64,000 nt of DNA from Cryptomeria japonica (Eukaryota > Streptophyta > Pinopsida > Cupressales > Cupressaceae): NCBI RefSeq assembly GCF_030272615.1, contig NC_081415.1:375673392-375737391 (forward strand), written 5' to 3'. This document shows, piece after piece, positions 55,201 through 61,200 of the stretch; the first letter of the stretch is position 1, and each line of letters starts with the position of its first letter. The notes under the pieces are model-generated. The model made no database searches. It was given only the letters and a program-made list of their open reading frames with translations, and was not told the DNA's origin. A program made the position numbers and the translations under genes.

Positions 55201-58200
55201 TCTAATTTTTTTTTGTTTCTTTCTAATTTTTGTTTTTTAATTTTATGTTTGCACTTGCAGCTATGTTTTTCTTTTAAAGAACCAATACGAGTAGTGTTGA
55301 TGGGTGTTTTATGACCACACCAACATAGAATAAAAATGCCAAAGACACTTTATCCTCTCTTAAGAAAAATTGCCTTTTATGCTAAGATTGCAAAAGTTCA
55401 TGAAAGTGATTCCAAGGTTCCTATGCGAACTTGCGACTTTATGATGTGTAATATCCCCTAATAATTTCTAAGTCAAAGTCACATTAATTCTTTTATATTA
55501 GTTTCCAATTCACTAATATAAATTAATTAATTAATAAATGATTATTGTAATATTAATTATTTTATATTAATCACCCATTTGTTAATATAAATTAATTAAT
55601 AAATGCCTGAACTATTCGATAGTTTATCATTAGTTCCAAATGATGGGAATTGGTTCGATTCAGTTTGGGAACTACCTCCGGAATAGATTTGCGGAGGAGG
55701 AGATTTGGGAATTGGGGGAATGAAAGATTTGTTATTTGTGTGATAGGATACACATTGAATTAAATTGCCTTTCGTCAGTTATTGACTGGCGTATTGGACG
55801 CAAGTTTTTGGGGTAGAGCCGTGTTTCACCGAAGCAGCGGAGTGACTTAATGGAGTGAGTCCTTGTGTGTGATGCGGATGCGTGTGTTTCCCTTACAGGT
55901 GAGACTAGAATAAGACCACCAGAAGCTAGGTGAATGAAATACAACGCTCAAACACACTCCTCCTTCCGTGGCTCTATAACCCGATATCGGGTTGTAGCGT
56001 ATGGTTTGTTATTGCCGTGATGGGAGGCCGCAATCCTTGCGTAGAGGAAATGGAAGGGTTACCAAATATGATGCATACTGTGATGGTTTCGTGTCCCAGA
56101 CCCGTTCGTGCAAATTGATTTTTCCAGTGGAATTGAAGTTCGGGGTGAATTGTTTGCTATTGTGGGTGTCTCCATTTGCATTGTCTATCGGTGAATATAT
56201 GAAGATTCTTTGGTAGCATTCTGCAACAAGTTTGGCATCAGCGTGAATGTACAACCAACAGTCACTGCTTATCTATCAGGTGCACCATGAAAAGAAATTC
56301 TTTAACCCATTTCCTGGTGGAATATTTAATCATTTGATATCAACTTCCTTGAATAATGATTGTTCAGTTTTTTGTTGGCAAATGCTATGTTTATCAGTAA
56401 ATATGAAAGTAGAATTGAGACTCTGTGTATTAAACAATAATACTGTATAACGATATTCATTGGTATTCCAATAATCCACCGGCTGTGTTGAACAATACGT
56501 TTCTCTTATATCCTGGACATATCTCTATCTGCAATCAGATCTTAGTTAAGGAATTTTACATGATGGATATAGCTCGTTTGGCATGATGTGTGCTGGTAAT
56601 CCAAGGGGGACTTACGCTTTTGTTGTTGTTCACTTCTCTTGATGCTATGGTTGGAACTTCATCATCGGATATTGCATGATTGTGATGCTTCTTCCTTATG
56701 GACTTAATTGGAACTTGAAAAAAAAGGACAAAGGGAAAAGGTTAAGAAGTTCTAATCTACTCCTAGGGACAATGAGGGTAATGGATCATGCTCCAGTGGA
56801 TGAATTCCCAGTAACCAAGTCCTGCTTTGCCATGCTCAGCAACAACTCCACAAGAACTGGTGCAGTCTTTCAGGGATAGCAAACACTACCACTTCAAGCT
56901 GAAAACATATCATTTCCGGCCATAGCAAACACAGATTGCACTTACAATATGAATCGCACCATGAAGGGGATGACTTCCAGCTATTAAAATACGATTTCCA
57001 GGCTATGTTTCAGACCTTTATAATCTGAAATTAGACTTGGACAGCGAACTGGGTTGTAACATTATTCAATTTTCTGAGTTGAGAAGGCATTTTCAGACTT
57101 GCAAACAAAATCAGACCTTTCTTAAGTCTGAAAATCAGGTTTCCTTAAGGCAAAATTCCAGATTTTGATCCAATCATTTGCATTTTCTGGAATTATGTTT
57201 CATAGCTTCAATTTTATGATTTTAAGGTAAGAAGTCTGGAAATCATTTAATTTTGGAAAACTAATTGTTCAACTTACCCATTGGGAATGAGGACAAAGTA
57301 AGGAACATTGAAGTTTCCTGACAAGGTTTGAATTTCCACTCTCAAATGGTGATGAAATCAACACAAAATTTTCAAGGACAAAGAGTCCCCATGGAGATCG
57401 AATCTCCCCTCCAAAGGTAAGGCATCAAAATGGAGTGAAATTTGTTAAGAGCAAGGAGTCCCCATGACCTTCAAATTTCCATCATGAGAAAATGATCATG
57501 AAGACTGATAAATTTCAAGGACTGAATTAGTCCCTACAAGGATTGGTTTCCCACCAAGGTTGAAACAAGGTTTATCCCATATATGTTTTATTCAATATTT
57601 GTTTGTTTTGCAGGTCTGCTACAAGGAAGGGAAGCATGATGATCAAGGCTTGAGGTGAAAAAGGATGCATCTTGCAAGGATCAGGTCCAAGATGACTCTA
57701 CAAGCATATTGCAAGGACAACATCCCAAATGCGAATGAGAAAGATCAACATTTCAAGGATGGGAAGAGGATTTCAAGACAAGGATTTCAAAAACAGCAAA
57801 GATGAGAACTAGCTCAAACATGAAGAAAAATTCACTAGGATGGTGAACAAATTAGGGAATGACAAATCCAAGACATGATCACAAGGAATTCCAAACATCA
57901 TGAAGAATGTTTGATGCAAAGAACTCAAGTTTACAAGGCAAGCTGAGATGGCATTCTTGTCACCATTTGTCCAATCAAAAGGGTTCCAAGTAAGCATTCA
58001 TTCAAGGATGGAAAGAGTGAAACGTGGCGCTACACCAAATATTTATCTTACGGTTTACCTATCCTCATCTCTCGTTGGCCAATGTAATGGTGGTTGTAAC
58101 AAACCCTAATTAGGGTTTTATCTTGTAATCTTGTCCATTGATCTTGAATCAATCTGAGCCATTCATTGTAATGAGACCTCTATATAAGGCTTAGTGCTCT

Positions 58201-61200
58201 AATTTGTAAAGGTTAATTGTTGAAGAGCTAGGAATTAGGAGAATAGATAGGTTAGAAGCTAGAGTAGAGTAGGAGAAGAAGAAATTGTTGCTAAGACTTG
58301 TAAAGGAATATACTCCTTTCATTGAAGATACGGTGAAATGTGTTGTTTCAACAAGTTGCATGGTTTCTACTTCTCATTTGCTTAATATTGATTATATGAG
58401 TGGAAGATTTAGTAGGTGATTAATGGTTAGCTTCGCATATCCATACTACTAGAAGTTTGTTGATTGTAAACTTGCCTTGCGTGGTCAACTGGAATCCTTA
58501 TTCAAGCTTAACTTCAATTGCTATTCACACATTGATATGCATTGCCTTGATGGTGTCTATGTTGTTGGTGGTAATTTGAACATCATATAGCTTTGTGGAG
58601 TTGTTCATTGATGTCAAAGCAAAGTCTAGTAGAGTCTCACCAAATCATTCACTACATCCTACATTCCTAGGAGTATATTAGTCTTCCTAAACCCTCCTCC
58701 TTTTGTCCTTTTTTTTCCAATTCAAGTTAGTTTAGGAGATAGCATTACAAGATTGCAATATCTGATGATCAAGTTCCAGCAACGTCCAAGTATCCAAACA
58801 TTCTAGCATTCATGTACAACATAAGTCCCCTTGTGATTCCAACAAACACATTCCCATTTGAGCTTATCCACATGCCGAGACCCGACATTAGAAACCTTGG
58901 AGTCTTCCAATTGATCACATAGTTTAGCATTTGGGAAGATTTTGTTGAAGAGAGGATAAGACCTTGGTATTTTATTCTGTATTTGAGGTGGATAAAAAAC
59001 ACATCAACACCAACCCTATTGGAAGGTGGAAAAGGATGCCATAGGGTTGACGATGCTTGTCTTTCACTTTCTTTCACGTGTTGCTAGTTCTTTTTCTGCA
59101 TAATGAAATTGGTCCACAAACAACTTCGTTCATTCAGTCAAAAGGAATGTATTTAGTTATTGATAAGAAAAGAAGTTGGTGGCTATGTATAGTGCCTTGT
59201 GGCTTTAGTATTGATATACTCCAGCTGCACAGTGGGGAGTTGATCCTCAATATACCACACATATTGTTGAGGAGGCACTAGAGGGATTGGTTGAGGCTTG
59301 ATTGGATGAGGTGGTCCCTCATATTGATAGTGACTCAGATTTAGACATTGAATTTAGTTTAGGCAAAGATGAGGCAAAGAAATAGTGGCAAAAAATCTAT
59401 TTGTCTACATTTTTCGTCATTTTATAGTTGTAGTAGTTTGGCCTTTTCATTTTCTTTTATTTGTAAATTGAATATGAAATATCAAATGATTAGGCATTGA
59501 GATGTTGTTAAAGTGTATGTTCACTTGTGTGAATTGTCAATGCAGCTTTAATGTTTCATAATAGGGTTACATAATGAATATGGTGAATGCCTTAACATAA
59601 GAATATTTGAAATTTTCTATATTTTTGAAATTTTTCCTATTTTTTTAATTTCCTTCCTCGCTGTCCCTAAATTGTTTTTCCTGTCCCAGCTGTTCTGGAA
59701 TTGCAGTCCAAGAAATTTGGTGCAACATAGTGGTGAACCCTTAACTTTGAGGTTATACCATCTCATTTAGCACATCAGTGAAGTGTTAAATATTTCAAAG
59801 AACATAAAGTTTTCACATTTGCAGATCATCTTGATAGCACTCTATTGTTTTTTTCCAAGCATTCAAAGGATTGCAATTTTGGAAGAAAAGGGCTAATCTT
59901 TTTAATGTGGACCGTAGAATCATTAAAATTTAAATTAAATAATCAACACTACAGAAAGTAGCCATAGCCACATGGGTCTGTGAATTCCTCAAAACTGCCA
60001 CCTCATAGAAGTTGACATTCATTCCCCATAGGATTGTTCAATGCATTCAAAGCATTTCTAGATTTTGTGGGGGTGATCTAATGCCAAGAGACTATTCCCT
60101 TGTATTAATAGGAAAGACATTCACCTTTTGAATGCAGATTTTAACTCGCACGCTCAAAGGATTTCTATGGTTCAAGGAGATAATCAGAACTGTTTGATGG
60201 GGCTGTTCATTTCTATTAAGAGCAGAAGTGCTCAGTAAATGAAAATATTTAACATTAAATCTTTCAGTCTGCAAAATTCTATCCATTGAAGTGTGGAAAA
60301 TCAATCCACTGAGATAGGAAGGGGAGGTTTACAGGCAATATGGAACATGAGATGATTACGTCTTTCCTCGGGACCATGCCTGAAACTCACACAGAGCAAA
60401 GGATTTTGGTAGTAGATATGTTATGCAATACAAAAAATACCCCTTGACACTGCACGAGGAATTATTGGAGGGATTGCCATGCTGTGGGAAATAGGGAGTT
60501 TCTAATACTATCATCTCTACCAAGAATGCCCAAAAGTACTTCTTCGGTGAAATATGGTTCAAGTATCATTTAAACCTCAAATCTCAGTGGATTGATGTTT
60601 AGAAGGTAACGGTACTTGGTCATTCTATATCCATGACAATCCAGCCTACCACAGACTCTCTGATTTCACAATTCATAGTTGCTTCAAATAAACCGGTACG
60701 ATGTAGCTTAGTTCAGGCTGTAGAAAGTGAACAAATGAAATTTCTCAGTATGTTAGAGGAAAGGATGGAGAAAATAATTGAGACAGACTACATATGATAC
60801 TGCAGGAGTTAAAATTTTTTTTTTTGGTACGAGCAAATTATACAACAGGAGGACAACTAGGTGCTTTGGATAACCTGGTTGAGGTTGCATGAAGAGATTA
60901 GTAAGTAATGGGGACGCCAGGGTAAAATCCAATTATAACCGAATTAAGTGTTCTCCTCCTCTGTCTGCACCTAAGAATTCTTGCCTCCATGAAGGTGTTG
61001 TATCATCAGAATTGGGGCATCTTCTTGCAGCCAATATGCTCTCGATACCAAGTACTATTGAATAGTATGCTAGAGGAGGCAGTTGAAGGAAATCATTTCT
61101 CAGGCAGAAAAAGTTCCTCTAAGGTGTAGTCATTCCTCCAAGTTATAATTTTACAATTTGCTGATCAACCTGAGCAAAATGCTATTTGGCACAGATTCAT

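Noticed and set aside
55290-59014. 55295-59009 as a single LTR element
   Set aside because: The two ends are both LTR 3' ends in opposite directions and the flanks AGTAG and CCAAC do not match.
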